Assembly (NCBI RefSeq): GCF_035825295.1
Contig: NZ_JAYMGI010000002.1
Location: 558,001-622,000 of the forward strand
DNA from: Actinacidiphila sp. DG2A-62
GTDB taxonomy: Bacteria > Actinomycetota > Actinomycetes > Streptomycetales > Streptomycetaceae
Direction: 5' to 3'
DNA length: 64,000 nucleotides
This document shows positions 25,899 to 35,075 of the stretch, in pieces (position 1 is the first letter of the stretch; every line of letters starts with the position of its first letter). Made by a program: the position numbers and the translations under genes. The notes beneath the pieces are model-generated. The model was not told the origin of the DNA. It worked only from the letters and a program-made list of their open reading frames with translations, and made no database searches.

Positions 25899-27763
25899 CG
25901 GGCGGCTCCCGTGCCGCGCGCCGGTCCGGCCGTGGCCGGTTCTTCCGCTTCTTCCACGGGGGCTCCTTCCGCGGTGGTGGTCCGGGCGCCGCGCAGCAGG
26001 GACGCGATCGCGGCGAGCAGGGCGAGGGTGGCGCCGAAGGCGAACACCACGACGAGCCCGGAGTGGAACGGCCCGGAGATCAGGTGGGGGAAGAACTCGC
26101 GTCCGGTCAAGGCCTGTTGCTGCGCCGGGGTCAGACGGGCCAGGGCGCCGCTCGGCTGGAGCAGATGCCGGACCGGGTTGACGCCGAGCTGCGCGGCGAA
26201 CAGCGAGGAGACCGGGGGCAGGCCGCCGACGTGCGCGGCGACGTGGGCGGGCACGCCCTGCTGCCGCAGCCCCGCGGTGAGGGTGTGCGGCAGGCTGCCG
26301 GCCAGCCCGCTGATCATGAGCGAGAAGAACACGCCGATGGACACGGCGGTGCCGGAGTTCTGGAAGGTGGCGCGCATGCCGGAGGCGACGCCGCGCAGGT
26401 GCGCGGGCACGCTGCCCATGATGGCGGAGGAGTTGGGCGACGCGAACATGCCGCTGGCGACCCCGTTGAGCGCGATCAGCAGCGCGAAGGCCCAGTAGCT
26501 GAAGTCGATCGGCAGCAGCATCAGGCCCAGGAAGCTCGCGCCGAACAGCAGCGCGCCGCCGGTGGCAAGGCCCCGGGAGCCGAGCCGGTCGGACAGGTAG
26601 CCGGAGACCGGGCCCGCGGCGAGGAAGCCCGCGGTCAGCGGCAGCATGAAGATGCCCGCCCACAGCGGCGTGTCGGCGTAGTCGTAGCCGTGCAGCGGCA
26701 GCCAGATGCCCTGCAGCCAGATGATCAGCACGAACTGCATGCCGCCGCGGCCGATCGAGATGGCCAGGCCCGCGAGGTTGCCGAAGGTGAAGGCGCGGTT
26801 CCGGAACAGGCTGAGCTGGATCATCGGCGCGGCGGCGCGCTTCTCGACGGCGACGAACACCGCGAGCAGCACCAGGCCGCCGGCGGTCAGCGCGTCCACC
26901 AGCGGGTTGGTCCAGCCCATGGTGTGGCCGCCGTAGGGCTGGAGGCCGAAGGTGACCGCGATCAGCACCGCGCTCAGGCCCACGGCGAAGGTGACGTTGC
27001 CCCACCAGTCGATCCGGCCGCCGCCGCGCCGTCCGGTCTCGCGCAGGGTGCGGTAGGCCCACACCGTGAAGAAGACGCCGACCGGCACATTGACCCAGAA
27101 CACCGACCGCCAGTCCCAGGCGGACAGCAGGCCGCCGGCGACCAGTCCGATGAACATCCCGCCGAGCCCCGCGACCTGGTTGACGCCGAGCGCGAAGCCG
27201 CGCTGCTCCTTGGGGAAGGCGTCGGTGAGGATGGCGGCGGAGTTCGCCGTCAGCATCGACCCGCCGACCGCCTGCACCACGCGCCAGCCGATCAGCCAGG
27301 TCGCGCCGCGGCCGCCGTCGAAGGGGTCGAACGACAGCAGCACGGAGGCGAAGGTGAAGACCGCGAAGCCGTAGTTGTAGATCCTGACCCGCCCGTACAT
27401 GTCGCCGAGCCGGCCCACCGTGACCACCAGGACGGCCTGGACCAGCCGGTACCCCATGATCATCCACAGCAGGTACGCGATGTTGCCCGGCGCGAGCGGG
27501 TCCAGGTGCACGCCGCGGAAGATCGCCGGCAGGGCGATCAGCACGATCGAGCCGTCGAGGGCGGACATGAAGACGGCGGCGGTGGTGTTGGTGAGCGCGG
27601 TCCACTTGTAGCGGTCGCCGGGGGCGGGGCCCTCGCCCGGGGGCCGGTCGCCGGAGCGGGGCTCCGGGGCGGGCTGCCGGTCGCCGGGGCCGGGAGCCCG
27701 GTCGGGGGGTCGGTCGCCGGGCGCGTCGCGCGGGGCGCGCGGCTGCGGGGAGGGGTCGGTCAT
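25895..27763 (-). CDS. MFS drug exporter, DHA2 (14-helix) type
   Basis: 622-residue proton-driven efflux protein of the EmrB/QacA group. A 50-residue Pro/Asp/Gly-rich cytoplasmic tail precedes the first helix (TNTTAAVFMSALDGSIVLIALP). Motif A is GRLGDMYGRVRIYNYGF and motif C-like GLGGMFIGLVAGGLL. An extracytoplasmic loop rich in Gln (LTPAQQQALTGREF) lies before the last helix. GAGGAAG precedes the ATG. Located between a MarR gene and a coupled PEBP gene; the MarR protein probably represses it. Substrate unknown. Confidence 0.9.
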   Translation of the reverse strand: MTDPSPQPRAPRDAPGDRPPDRAPGPGDRQPAPEPRSGDRPPGEGPAPGDRYKWTALTNTTAAVFMSALDGSIVLIALPAIFRGVHLDPLAPGNIAYLLWMIMGYRLVQAVLVVTVGRLGDMYGRVRIYNYGFAVFTFASVLLSFDPFDGGRGATWLIGWRVVQAVGGSMLTANSAAILTDAFPKEQRGFALGVNQVAGLGGMFIGLVAGGLLSAWDWRSVFWVNVPVGVFFTVWAYRTLRETGRRGGGRIDWWGNVTFAVGLSAVLIAVTFGLQPYGGHTMGWTNPLVDALTAGGLVLLAVFVAVEKRAAAPMIQLSLFRNRAFTFGNLAGLAISIGRGGMQFVLIIWLQGIWLPLHGYDYADTPLWAGIFMLPLTAGFLAAGPVSGYLSDRLGSRGLATGGALLFGASFLGLMLLPIDFSYWAFALLIALNGVASGMFASPNSSAIMGSVPAHLRGVASGMRATFQNSGTAVSIGVFFSLMISGLAGSLPHTLTAGLRQQGVPAHVAAHVGGLPPVSSLFAAQLGVNPVRHLLQPSGALARLTPAQQQALTGREFFPHLISGPFHSGLVVVFAFGATLALLAAIASLLRGARTTTAEGAPVEEAEEPATAGPARGTGAAR

Positions 27764-27791
27764 CGGGTGCTTCCTCGGGGTCGCGTCGGCG

Positions 27792-28229
27792 TCAGACGGT
27801 CCGGGCCAGCCGTTCCAGCAGCGCCGCCGCGGCGGCGAGCCGTGCCAGCTCGTCCTGGGTGAACCGGCCGCCGCGCAGGGCCGCCGCGACCAGGTCGACG
27901 CGCGCGTTGCGCTTGTCGCGCAGCGCCTGCCGGCCCTCGTCGGTCAGCGACAGCACCGCGCGCCTGCCGTCGTGCGGGTCCGGGCGGCGCTCGACCAGAC
28001 CGCGCTCCCGCAGCGCGCCGAGCGTGGCCCCCATCGCCTGCGGGGAGATCTGCGCCTCCCGGGCCAGCGCCGAGGACGTGGTGGGCCCGGAGCGGCCCAG
28101 CCTCGACAGCGCCCCCCGCTCGGGCATGGTCAGCCCGCCGGTCGGCACCTGCCGCACCCGTCGCACCAGCCCGCCGAGAGCGGCCAGCAGCGCGGCCGCG
28201 ACGTCCTCGGGGTCCGGGTCACCGTTCAT
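27792..28229 (-). CDS. MarR-family regulator
   Basis: 145-residue winged-helix MarR protein. The recognition part reads SALAREAQISPQAMGATLGALRERGLVERRPDPHDGRRAVLSLTDEG, with the wing's Asp-Arg motif intact. ATG 28229 begins directly beside a palindromic AT-rich site, so autorepression is likely. It precedes the MFS and PEBP genes by 28 bp on the same strand and probably forms an operon with them, as in drug-responsive marR-efflux units. Confidence 0.88.
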   Translation of the reverse strand: MNGDPDPEDVAAALLAALGGLVRRVRQVPTGGLTMPERGALSRLGRSGPTTSSALAREAQISPQAMGATLGALRERGLVERRPDPHDGRRAVLSLTDEGRQALRDKRNARVDLVAAALRGGRFTQDELARLAAAAALLERLARTV

Positions 28230-28230
28230 A

Positions 28231-28262
28231 TACTAAGGTTAGCTTATCAAGTTGCCTTAGTA
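28231..28262. promoter_or_regulatory. MarR-type operator: 8-bp inverted repeat
   Basis: TACTAAGG (28231-28238) and CCTTAGTA (28255-28262) are perfect arms around a 16-nt AT-rich core. The left part (AAGGTTAG) also resembles half of an actinobacterial iron box. It abuts the marR start codon, so bound protein would occlude the promoter. The palindrome favours MarR; iron control is a weaker alternative. Confidence 0.55.
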
Positions 28263-28490
28263 CATCCCGTCCAGGTCCGCCGCGCCCACCTCCTCGGCGG
28301 CCGGGGCGAACCACACGGCGAGGGGGCCCGCGCGGGTGGAGCGGACCGCGCGGGTGGAGCGGCTCCTTGACGGGACGTCACCCGCGACCTAAGGTCCGAC
28401 TGCCGTACAGCTGTCACATACCTGATGTGCATCCATAAGTGTGAACCGATGTCGCTCCGTCGTATCCGCTCACCACCGTCAGGACCCCCG

Positions 28491-29867
28491 ATGACCCCTC
28501 GGCCCCCCATGGCCCGGCGCCGCTCCCGCCCGGGCGCAGCCCCCGGACGGCGGACGCCCGGACGGCTCGTCCTCGCTCTCGGCCTCGCCACCGCCCTCGT
28601 ACTGCCGGTCGCCGGCACGGCCCAGGGGGCGGACGGCTCCCCCGGCGCCGCGACGTCCGGCATCCTCCGATCCGGCGCCGCCCGGTCCGACTCCCCCGGG
28701 CGCTCCACCGCCGCCGCGCACTGGACCGCGACCTGGACGGCCAGTCCCACCGCGGCGAACTCCTCCGGCCTGTCGCACAACGGGCTGACCGACCAGACGA
28801 TCCGCGACATCGTCCGCACGAGCGTCGGCGGCTCCGCCGTGCGGGTGCGGCTGAGCAACCGGTACGGCACCCGTCCGGTCACCTTCGACAAGGTGACCGT
28901 GGGCCTCGCCGACGGGTCGTCCGCGACCGGCGTCACGCCGGTCACCTTCGGCGGCGCGACCTCGGTGACCGTCCCGGTCGGCGCGGACGTGACCGGCGAC
29001 CCGACGGCGCTCACGGTGGGCAGCGGACAGGCGCTGGCGGTCAGCCTGTTCAGCTCGGCGGCCACCGGCCCGGCCACCTACCACAACGCCGCGCACACCA
29101 CCTCCTACCTCGCCACCGGCGACCACGCCGCCGACGGCGCGCCGGGCCTCGCCTTCGCCGGCACCACCACCTCCTGGCTCTTCGTGGACGGCGTGGACGT
29201 CCTGGCCGCACCGGGCGTCGGCACGATCGTGGCCCTCGGCGACTCCATCACCGACGGCACCGGCACCGCCCTGGACTCGAACACCCGCTGGACCGACGAC
29301 CTCTACGCCCGGATCGCCGCCGCCCCCGCGGGACACCTCGCGGCGGTGGCCAACGCCGGCATCGGCGGCAACGAGGTGACCGCCGACCGCCAGCCGCCGC
29401 TCTACGGGGTCAGCGCGCAGCACCGGCTCGACGCCGACGTGCTCCGGCAGCCGGGCGTGTCCCTGGCGCTGGTCTTCGAGGGGATCAACGACCTGACGGC
29501 CGGCGACGTCCCCGCCGACCAGGTGATCGCCGGGCTGCGCGACATCGTCGACCGCGTCCACGCGGCCGGCCTGAAAGCCGTCGGCTTCACCATCACGCCC
29601 TGCGGCGGCTACTCCGTCTGCGGCTCCGGCCCGCTGGCCCAGCGCGCCCTGGTCAACACCTGGATCCGCACCTCCGGCGTCTACGACTCGGTGGTCGACG
29701 CCGACGCCGTGGTCCGCGACCCCGCCGACCCCGACCGCCTGCTCGCCGCCTACGACAGCGGCGACCACCTGCACCCGAACGCCGCCGCCTACCGGCAGTT
29801 GGCCACCGCCATCGACCTCGACACCCTCGCCCGACTCGCCGCCCACGGCCGGACCCCGCACGCCTGA
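28491..29867 (+). CDS. Secreted SGNH/GDSL hydrolase
   Basis: 458-residue exported esterase. After a signal peptide (RLVLALGLATALVLPVAGTAQG) comes an N-terminal beta domain (about residues 60-220), then the SGNH core: block I VALGDSITDGTG (nucleophile Ser), block II VANAGIGGNEV, block III FEGINDLTAGD and block V SGDHLHPNAAAYR (catalytic Asp-His). Such proteins deacetylate polysaccharides or cleave lipid esters. The ATG at 28491 has AGGA 7 nt upstream; in-frame ATGs at 28425, 28449 and 28509 are alternatives. The inverted repeat CACAT/ATGTG at 28415-28429 lies in the leader. Confidence 0.83.
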   Translation: MTPRPPMARRRSRPGAAPGRRTPGRLVLALGLATALVLPVAGTAQGADGSPGAATSGILRSGAARSDSPGRSTAAAHWTATWTASPTAANSSGLSHNGLTDQTIRDIVRTSVGGSAVRVRLSNRYGTRPVTFDKVTVGLADGSSATGVTPVTFGGATSVTVPVGADVTGDPTALTVGSGQALAVSLFSSAATGPATYHNAAHTTSYLATGDHAADGAPGLAFAGTTTSWLFVDGVDVLAAPGVGTIVALGDSITDGTGTALDSNTRWTDDLYARIAAAPAGHLAAVANAGIGGNEVTADRQPPLYGVSAQHRLDADVLRQPGVSLALVFEGINDLTAGDVPADQVIAGLRDIVDRVHAAGLKAVGFTITPCGGYSVCGSGPLAQRALVNTWIRTSGVYDSVVDADAVVRDPADPDRLLAAYDSGDHLHPNAAAYRQLATAIDLDTLARLAAHGRTPHA

Positions 29868-29997
29868 ACCCGGCCCGGCGGCCAGGACGCCGCCGACCAC
29901 CCGAGCGGCGCGCGGCCGGACCCGCGCCGAAGACGAGGCGGCACTCACCCCGCACGGTCCTCACGCGGGCGCCGCACACGGGGACGATCCGCCCGGC

Positions 29998-31155
29998 TCA
30001 CACCGCGGCGAGGTGCTCGGCGAAGAATCCGGCCAGCCGGTCGACGGCGGCGTCGACGTACTGCGGCCGGTCGTAGAGGTCGACGTGGCGGGCGCCCTCG
30101 ATCCAGTGGAGCTCCTTCGGACCGGTGGCGCGCCGGTGGGCCTCGACCGCCATCCACGCGGTGACGGCGCGCTCGCCGACGATCTGGAGAAGGGGGCGGG
30201 GACCGATCAGCGGGACGGCGTGGAACGCGTCGTGCAGGGTCATCCGGTCCACGCTCTCCCACGCGAAGGTCCGCGCGGAGCGCTCGTGCCGGCCGCGCGG
30301 GGTGCGGTAGTACTCGAACCCGTCGACACCGTGCTGGCCGGCGAGCGCGCGGGCCTGCTCGACGGTGTCGGGGAACACGGGCATGGCGCCCGGGTCCTCG
30401 CCGCGCGCGACCGCGTCGCGGGCCGCCGCGGCGGCCTCCAGCAGGCCCCGGAAGACCGCCGGGTCCTGGGCGCCGTCGGCCCCGAACCGGAACTGCCGCG
30501 CGGGCTCGGCGGTGGACACCGCGGCCACCGCCCGCACCCGGAGGTCACCGCCGGCGGCGGACAGCGCGTAGCCGCCGGAGGCGCAGATGCCCAGCAGCCC
30601 GATCCGGCCGGCGTCGACCGCGTCGAGGGTCCCGAGGTACGAGACGGCGGCCTTGAAGTCCTCCACCCGCTGGGCCGGGTCCTCCAGGCCGCGCGGCGAC
30701 CCGCCGGACTCGCCCTGGTAGGCGGCGTCGAACGCGAGCGCGGCGAAGCCGCGTGCGGCCATCCGCCGCGCGTACGTGCCGGCGGTCTGCTCCTTCACGC
30801 CCGCGCCGGGGTGCCCGACCACGACGGCCGGCAGCGGACCGGCTCCGGGACGGTCCGGGAGGTACAGGTGGCCGGCGATCGGAATCCCGGCGCTCGCGAA
30901 GCGGACGGCGACGGGCGGGGCGCCCGCGTCCGCGCCGCCGGGAGCCGCTGCCCGCCCCTCCCCGCGGGCGGTTCGGGCAGCGGGCTCAGCGGCGGCCCGG
31001 ACCACGGGCTCAGCGATCGGCCGGGCAGCGGGCCGGCCCGGGGGCTGGACAGTGGGCTGGACCAGGGGCTGGACCAGGGGCTGGAGCTGGACCCGAGGCG
31101 TGACAGTGGCTTCGGGGGTGGCTTCGGAGGTGGCTTCGGAGGTGGGCCGGGACAT
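29998..31155 (-). CDS. Alpha/beta hydrolase (dienelactone hydrolase/YcjY-like)
   Basis: 385-residue cytoplasmic hydrolase. The core begins VRFASAGIPIAGHLYLPDRPG, with oxyanion-region VVVGHPGAGVKEQ, nucleophile Ser in LLGICASGGYALS, and the catalytic His in GARHVDLYDRP. Residues 1-85 form an unusual linker of repeats (SEATSEATPEAT, then LVQPLVQPTVQP), encoded by 12-bp tandem repeats. ATG 31155 follows GAGGAGAACC. It is divergent from an MmyB-type regulator, a common pairing in streptomycetes for stress-responsive hydrolase or reductase genes. Substrate unknown. Confidence 0.82.
   Translation of the reverse strand: MSRPTSEATSEATPEATVTPRVQLQPLVQPLVQPTVQPPGRPAARPIAEPVVRAAAEPAARTARGEGRAAAPGGADAGAPPVAVRFASAGIPIAGHLYLPDRPGAGPLPAVVVGHPGAGVKEQTAGTYARRMAARGFAALAFDAAYQGESGGSPRGLEDPAQRVEDFKAAVSYLGTLDAVDAGRIGLLGICASGGYALSAAGGDLRVRAVAAVSTAEPARQFRFGADGAQDPAVFRGLLEAAAAARDAVARGEDPGAMPVFPDTVEQARALAGQHGVDGFEYYRTPRGRHERSARTFAWESVDRMTLHDAFHAVPLIGPRPLLQIVGERAVTAWMAVEAHRRATGPKELHWIEGARHVDLYDRPQYVDAAVDRLAGFFAEHLAAV
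31041..31143 (-). repeat. 12-bp tandem repeats coding the N-terminus of the hydrolase
   Basis: Four copies of a GGGGCTGGACCA-type unit (31041-31088) and three copies of GGCTTCGGAGGT (31108-31143) lie in frame within the hydrolase gene. They encode four-residue repeats (LVQP and SEAT). Being multiples of three, copy changes keep the frame, so length variation among strains is expected. Confidence 0.7.
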
Positions 31156-31472
31156 ACGTGGTTCTCCTCGCGTTCGTGGAGCGGTGTGCGGGTGGTGGAG
31201 CTTCGTGGAGGGGTGGGCGTCCGTGACGCGGTGTTCGTCGAGCGGCGCCCGGTGGAACGGCGTGCGTGCGCGGAGCGGCACCGTGACGCGTTCGCGGAGC
31301 CGTGCTGTGACGCGTCCGCGCCACGGGCGGGGCCCGCGGCCCGGGCGCCGCCGGACACACCTCCACGGTCCGCCGGGCCGCGCCGCCACGGGAGAGCCGG
31401 GTTCCTGCCCGGGAAAGAACCTGCCCCCCTTGCGCACGCGGCGGCCGGCGCGCAGCGGCGACACTGGGAGCC
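31156..31472. other. 317-bp divergent intergenic region, hydrolase/MmyB regulator
   Basis: No credible gene. It holds degenerate direct repeats built on GTGACGCG (about 31222, 31284, 31308) and the inverted repeat GGTTC/GAACC (31400-31404 and 31417-31421), a plausible site for the regulator. A GACACT -10-like box (31460-31465) ends 7 nt before the regulator ATG, so that transcript may be leaderless. Confidence 0.4.
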
Positions 31473-32366
31473 ATGACCCCGGAATCCGACCCCCGCGCGC
31501 TCGGCGCCTTCCTCAAGGCCCGCCGGGCCCAGCTGACACCACGGGAGTGCGGCCTGCCCGAACCGGACTCCGGCGCGGCCCGCAGGGTCGCGGGGCTGCG
31601 CCGTGAGGAGGTCGCCCTGCTGGCCGCGATCAGCGTGGACTACTACACCCGGCTGGAGCAGGGCCGGGTCCGCGCCTCCGCGCCGGTGCTCGGCACCCTG
31701 GCCTGCGCCCTGCGCCTGGACGAGGACCAGCAGCGCTACCTCTACGAACTCGCCGGCCGATCCGACGCCCGGCCGCGCCGCCGCCGGCCCGCCCAGCGCG
31801 TGCGCCCGGCCATGCGGCGCCTGCTCGACCAGCTCACCGAGACCCCGGCGCTCGTCCTCGGCAGCCGGCTGGACGTCCTGGCCTGGAACCCGGCTGCCGC
31901 GGCCCTCTTCACGGACTTCGGCGCGCTCGCCGCTCCGGCGCGCAACTACCTGCGGCTGATGTTCACGCACCCGGAGGTCCGACAGCTGCACCGGGAGTGG
32001 GCCCACGACGCGCGGGACGCCGTCGCCGCGCTGCGCATGGCCGCCGCGGCGGACCCCGACGACCCGGACCTGGCCCGGCTGGTCGGCGAACTGTCCGTCC
32101 AGGACCCCGACTTCCGCGCCTGGTGGGCCCAGCACCGGGTGAACAGCGCGACCTACGGCACCAAGCGCTACCGCCACCGCCTGGTCGGGGACCTCACCCT
32201 CGACTGCGACACCTGGTCGAGCCCCGACGGCTCGGGGCAGCGCCTGATGGTCCTGACCGCCGAGCCGGGCACCCCCTCGCACGACGCCCTGCGCATCCTC
32301 GCCTCCTGGGTCGCGCGGGACCCGGCAGGGCGCCCCACGCGGCGCTCCGCGCAGGAGGCCGGCTGA
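31473..32366 (+). CDS. XRE-family regulator with MmyB-like ligand-binding domain
   Basis: 297-residue regulator. An N-terminal lambda-repressor-like HTH (VAGLRREEVALLAAISVDYYTRLEQGRV, about residues 35-65) is joined to the MmyB PAS-like domain with its hallmark LDVLAWNPAAAALFTDF and RNYLRLMFTHPEVRQL. The C-terminal DxDTWSSPDGSGQRLMVLTAEPGTP-type tail is also typical. These proteins bind fatty-acid-like ligands and usually control the divergent neighbouring gene, here the alpha/beta hydrolase. Confidence 0.9.
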   Translation: MTPESDPRALGAFLKARRAQLTPRECGLPEPDSGAARRVAGLRREEVALLAAISVDYYTRLEQGRVRASAPVLGTLACALRLDEDQQRYLYELAGRSDARPRRRRPAQRVRPAMRRLLDQLTETPALVLGSRLDVLAWNPAAAALFTDFGALAAPARNYLRLMFTHPEVRQLHREWAHDARDAVAALRMAAAADPDDPDLARLVGELSVQDPDFRAWWAQHRVNSATYGTKRYRHRLVGDLTLDCDTWSSPDGSGQRLMVLTAEPGTPSHDALRILASWVARDPAGRPTRRSAQEAG

Positions 32367-32573
32367 CCCCGCCGGGCCCCGCCGCGGGACAGCGCTCTCC
32401 CGCACCCGCCGGTCGCTGTCCGCGTACGGGCGATCCGTCGCCGGTCACAGTTCGGCGAGCGCTCCTGACCTGGTCAGACACTCGATCTCTGTTCGTCATC
32501 CGGCGTCTGCCTGGCCGCGCGGGCGGAGGGTTAGCTTCGTTGCGTTTGCGACAACCACCCCGGAAGGACCCTC

Positions 32574-34562
32574 ATGTGCACTCCTGGTGACACGCCGTCA
32601 CACGATCGCACCGGGCAGAGCAGGCGCGGATTCCTGCGCAACGCGGCGCTGGCCGGTGCGGGCGCGGCGGCGGTCGGGGTCGGCGCGACCGCCCTCGGCG
32701 CGACGCCCGCGGCCGCCGAGTCCGCCGCCTCCACCGCCTCCACCGCGTCCGCCGCGTCCGCCGCCGCCCGCAGCGGCGGGACCGGCTCCTGGAAGCCCGA
32801 CGCCACGTCCCTCCAGTTCACCCTGGCCGTCATGCCCGACACCCAGTTCCTGTACTGGGGCAGCCAGGACAGCATCGAGCGGACGCCGCAGGAGGAGTCG
32901 TTCCGCTACATCATCGACAACAGCGGTACGCCCGACAACAACATCGTCTTCATGGTGCACCTCGGCGATCTGACCGAGGACGCGGACCCGTCGTCGTTCG
33001 CGGAGGTCGACAAGGCGTTCGCGCTGCTGGATCGGCACGGCGCCGGGTACAGCGTGCTGGCCGGCAACCACGACGTGAGCGGCGACGACAGCCGCGGCGA
33101 CACGCCGTACCTGCGGACGATGGGCCCGCAGCGGTTCCGCCGCTCCAAGACCTTCGCCGGCGCGGACAAGACGGGCTACAACACCGCGCACATCTTCGAG
33201 GCGGCCGGCCGCTCCTGGCTGGTGCTGGCCCTGGACTGGCGGACCACCGACCAGGGCTTCGCCTGGGCCAACGAGGTCATCAAGGCCCACCCCAGGATGC
33301 CGGTGATCCTCACCTCGCACGACATCGTCGGCTCCCCGTACGATGACAACGTTTTCCCGTACCAGTCGGGCAACCCGGAGAACAACGCGGTGCTCTCCGG
33401 CTACGGGCAGACGGTCTGGGACAAGCTGATCAACGACAACGACCAGATCTTCCTGACCCTCAACGGCCACTACTGGCCGCCCGGGCGCACCACCGCGAAG
33501 AACGCCGCCGGCAACGACGTGCACATGCACATCACCAACTACCAGAACCGCTACTTCGGCGGCGGCGGCATGATCCGGCTCTACCACTTCGACCTGGTCC
33601 GCAACACGATCGACGTCGAGACGATCAACCCGTGGATCCTCGCGCAGGACCCGGAGAGCCGAACCCTGCTGGCCGCCGAGCACGCCCGGATCACCGGCCC
33701 GGTCGACAACTTCTCCGTCGCGATCGACTTCGACCAGCGCTTCTCCGGCTTCGTGCCGATCCCGGTGCGGCCGTCGCGGCCGGCGAGCAAGGAGCTGGTC
33801 AAGGGCACGCTGGCGTACTGGCGCTTCGACGGCCAGGGCGCGCCGGGCACGGCGCTGACCTCGGGCCAGACCGTCCGCGACCTGTCGGGCCGGGGCAACG
33901 ACCTGACGGTGGTGACCGTGCCGGGCACCGCCGCCGACGCGCTCACCTGGTCCGCCGACCACCACCCCGACCAGCCGGGGCACGCGAGCCTGAAGTTCGT
34001 CGGCGGCCGCAACCCCGTGCACGGCGCGTACCTGACCACGGGGGCGCAGGCGCCGCTGAACGCCGAGACGTTCAGGTCCGGCTACACCATCGAGACGTTC
34101 GTCTCCATGCCGCTGGACTGGGACGCGGGGAACAACGGCTGGGCGTCGATCCTCAGCCGCCGCGGGTCGGCCGGGGCGGCGGGCAAGCACGGCAAGAACA
34201 CCGACCAGGGCGAGCCGCTGGTCCAGCTCGCAATCTCCAACAACGGCCGCGAGCCGCAGTTCAACCACTACCCGCTCAACGACACCTACCCGACGACCAA
34301 CTGGGGCCACGGCCTGGTCGAGTTGAGGTGGTGGCACCTGGCGGTGGTCAACGACGGCCGGTTCACCAAGCTGTACGTCGAGGGCGCGCCGGTCGCCGAC
34401 AACCCGCACCGGCTCTCGCTCGGCCTGACCTCGCTCGGGCTGCCCTGGCTGGTCGGCGGCCACGAGTACGCGGGCGCGGTGGACATCGTCTTCCACGGCA
34501 ACATCGGCGACATCCGGATCGTCGGCCGGCCGCTGTCGCAGCGGGAGTTCCTGACCGCGTAG
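32574..34562 (+). CDS. Tat-exported metallophosphoesterase with C-terminal LamG-like domain
   Basis: 662-residue exported enzyme. The Tat signal is QSRRGFLRNAALAG. The calcineurin-like domain (about residues 80-390) shows the metal ligands in VMPDTQFLYWG, HLGDLTED, LAGNHDVSG, LTSHDIVG and LNGHYWPPG. The C-terminal part (about 410-660) is a concanavalin/LamG-like sandwich (LAYWRFDGQG, GYTIETFVSMPLDW, WWHLAVVNDGRFTKLYVEG), probably binding polysaccharide. Likely a secreted phosphatase or phosphodiesterase acting on cell-wall or extracellular polymers. A GGAAGGA site precedes the ATG. A terminator follows. Confidence 0.88.
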   Translation: MCTPGDTPSHDRTGQSRRGFLRNAALAGAGAAAVGVGATALGATPAAAESAASTASTASAASAAARSGGTGSWKPDATSLQFTLAVMPDTQFLYWGSQDSIERTPQEESFRYIIDNSGTPDNNIVFMVHLGDLTEDADPSSFAEVDKAFALLDRHGAGYSVLAGNHDVSGDDSRGDTPYLRTMGPQRFRRSKTFAGADKTGYNTAHIFEAAGRSWLVLALDWRTTDQGFAWANEVIKAHPRMPVILTSHDIVGSPYDDNVFPYQSGNPENNAVLSGYGQTVWDKLINDNDQIFLTLNGHYWPPGRTTAKNAAGNDVHMHITNYQNRYFGGGGMIRLYHFDLVRNTIDVETINPWILAQDPESRTLLAAEHARITGPVDNFSVAIDFDQRFSGFVPIPVRPSRPASKELVKGTLAYWRFDGQGAPGTALTSGQTVRDLSGRGNDLTVVTVPGTAADALTWSADHHPDQPGHASLKFVGGRNPVHGAYLTTGAQAPLNAETFRSGYTIETFVSMPLDWDAGNNGWASILSRRGSAGAAGKHGKNTDQGEPLVQLAISNNGREPQFNHYPLNDTYPTTNWGHGLVELRWWHLAVVNDGRFTKLYVEGAPVADNPHRLSLGLTSLGLPWLVGGHEYAGAVDIVFHGNIGDIRIVGRPLSQREFLTA

Positions 34563-34589
34563 CACCGGCGGCGCGCCCCCGCCCGACCC

Positions 34590-34619
34590 GTCCGGCCCCG
34601 GCCTTTGCCGGGGCCGGAC
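34590..34619 (+). terminator. Rho-independent-type hairpin after the metallophosphoesterase gene
   Basis: GTCCGGCCCCGGC and GCCGGGGCCGGAC form a perfect 13-bp stem around a CTTT loop, 28 nt after the stop codon. There is no U-tract, which is normal for streptomycete terminators. Confidence 0.8.
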
Positions 34620-34681
34620 CGCGTCTCGGGCGGAGCGCGGTGACCGGACTGCGTCGAACGGGTCACTGTTCCTGCGGCCTG

Positions 34682-34711
34682 TTGACTGGGCGTCACACCT
34701 TGCGTGAGTAT
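34682..34711 (+). promoter_or_regulatory. Promoter of the cysteine-rich peptide gene
   Basis: TTGACT (34682-34687) and GAGTAT (34706-34711) are separated by 18 bp and resemble a housekeeping sigma promoter. The stretch to 34760 is unusually AT-rich for this genome. Predicted transcription start is near 34718, leaving a leader of about 60 nt before the GTG at 34778. Confidence 0.45.
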
Positions 34712-34777
34712 GAAGCCATATGCTCAACTATGTCCCGTTTCACCAATGTTTCGTCCCCGCCGTAGGAGGAATTTTCC

Positions 34778-35044
34778 GTGCTGGACAGCAGTACCGGCCT
34801 CATCGTCAAGCAGCGCAAGGACGCCGGGGCGGCCGATCGGCCGCCCCTGACCGGGAGTTCCTCGCAAGGGGCGTCGCAGCCGCCGCTGGTGGTGTCCCCG
34901 GTCCGGGTGTGCCCGAGTTGCGCGTGCTGCGTGGAGGGCCTGTGCCGGCCCGGGCCGTCGAGCGGCTGCCCCGACGCCGTCGACAGCCGGTGGCCCTACC
35001 CCTGCCCGTGCACCAGCAACACCATGGACGCACCGCTGCCCTGA
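34778..35044 (+). CDS. Cysteine-rich 88-residue peptide, possible precursor peptide
   Basis: Not recognised. The GTG start has an excellent AGGAGGA (34764-34770) 7 nt upstream and a promoter of its own, so expression is credible. The first 40 residues are polar with two Lys/Arg clusters (IVKQRKDAGAADR) and Ser/Gln/Pro. The C-terminal half holds eight cysteines in clusters CPSCACC, GLC, SGC and YPCPC, with many prolines and a tail TSNTMDAPLP. No signal peptide or membrane helix. The leader-plus-Cys-core look suggests a modified-peptide precursor or metal-binding peptide. It is followed after 31 bp by a PPOX-fold gene on the same strand. Confidence 0.65.
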   Translation: MLDSSTGLIVKQRKDAGAADRPPLTGSSSQGASQPPLVVSPVRVCPSCACCVEGLCRPGPSSGCPDAVDSRWPYPCPCTSNTMDAPLP

Positions 35045-35075
35045 CCGGCGGGGCGCGGACGGAAGGAGTACGGCG

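Noticed and set aside
34590-34619. Riboswitch or structured leader before the Cys-rich peptide gene
   Set aside because: The hairpin is upstream of the predicted promoter and close behind the previous stop, so it is a terminator.
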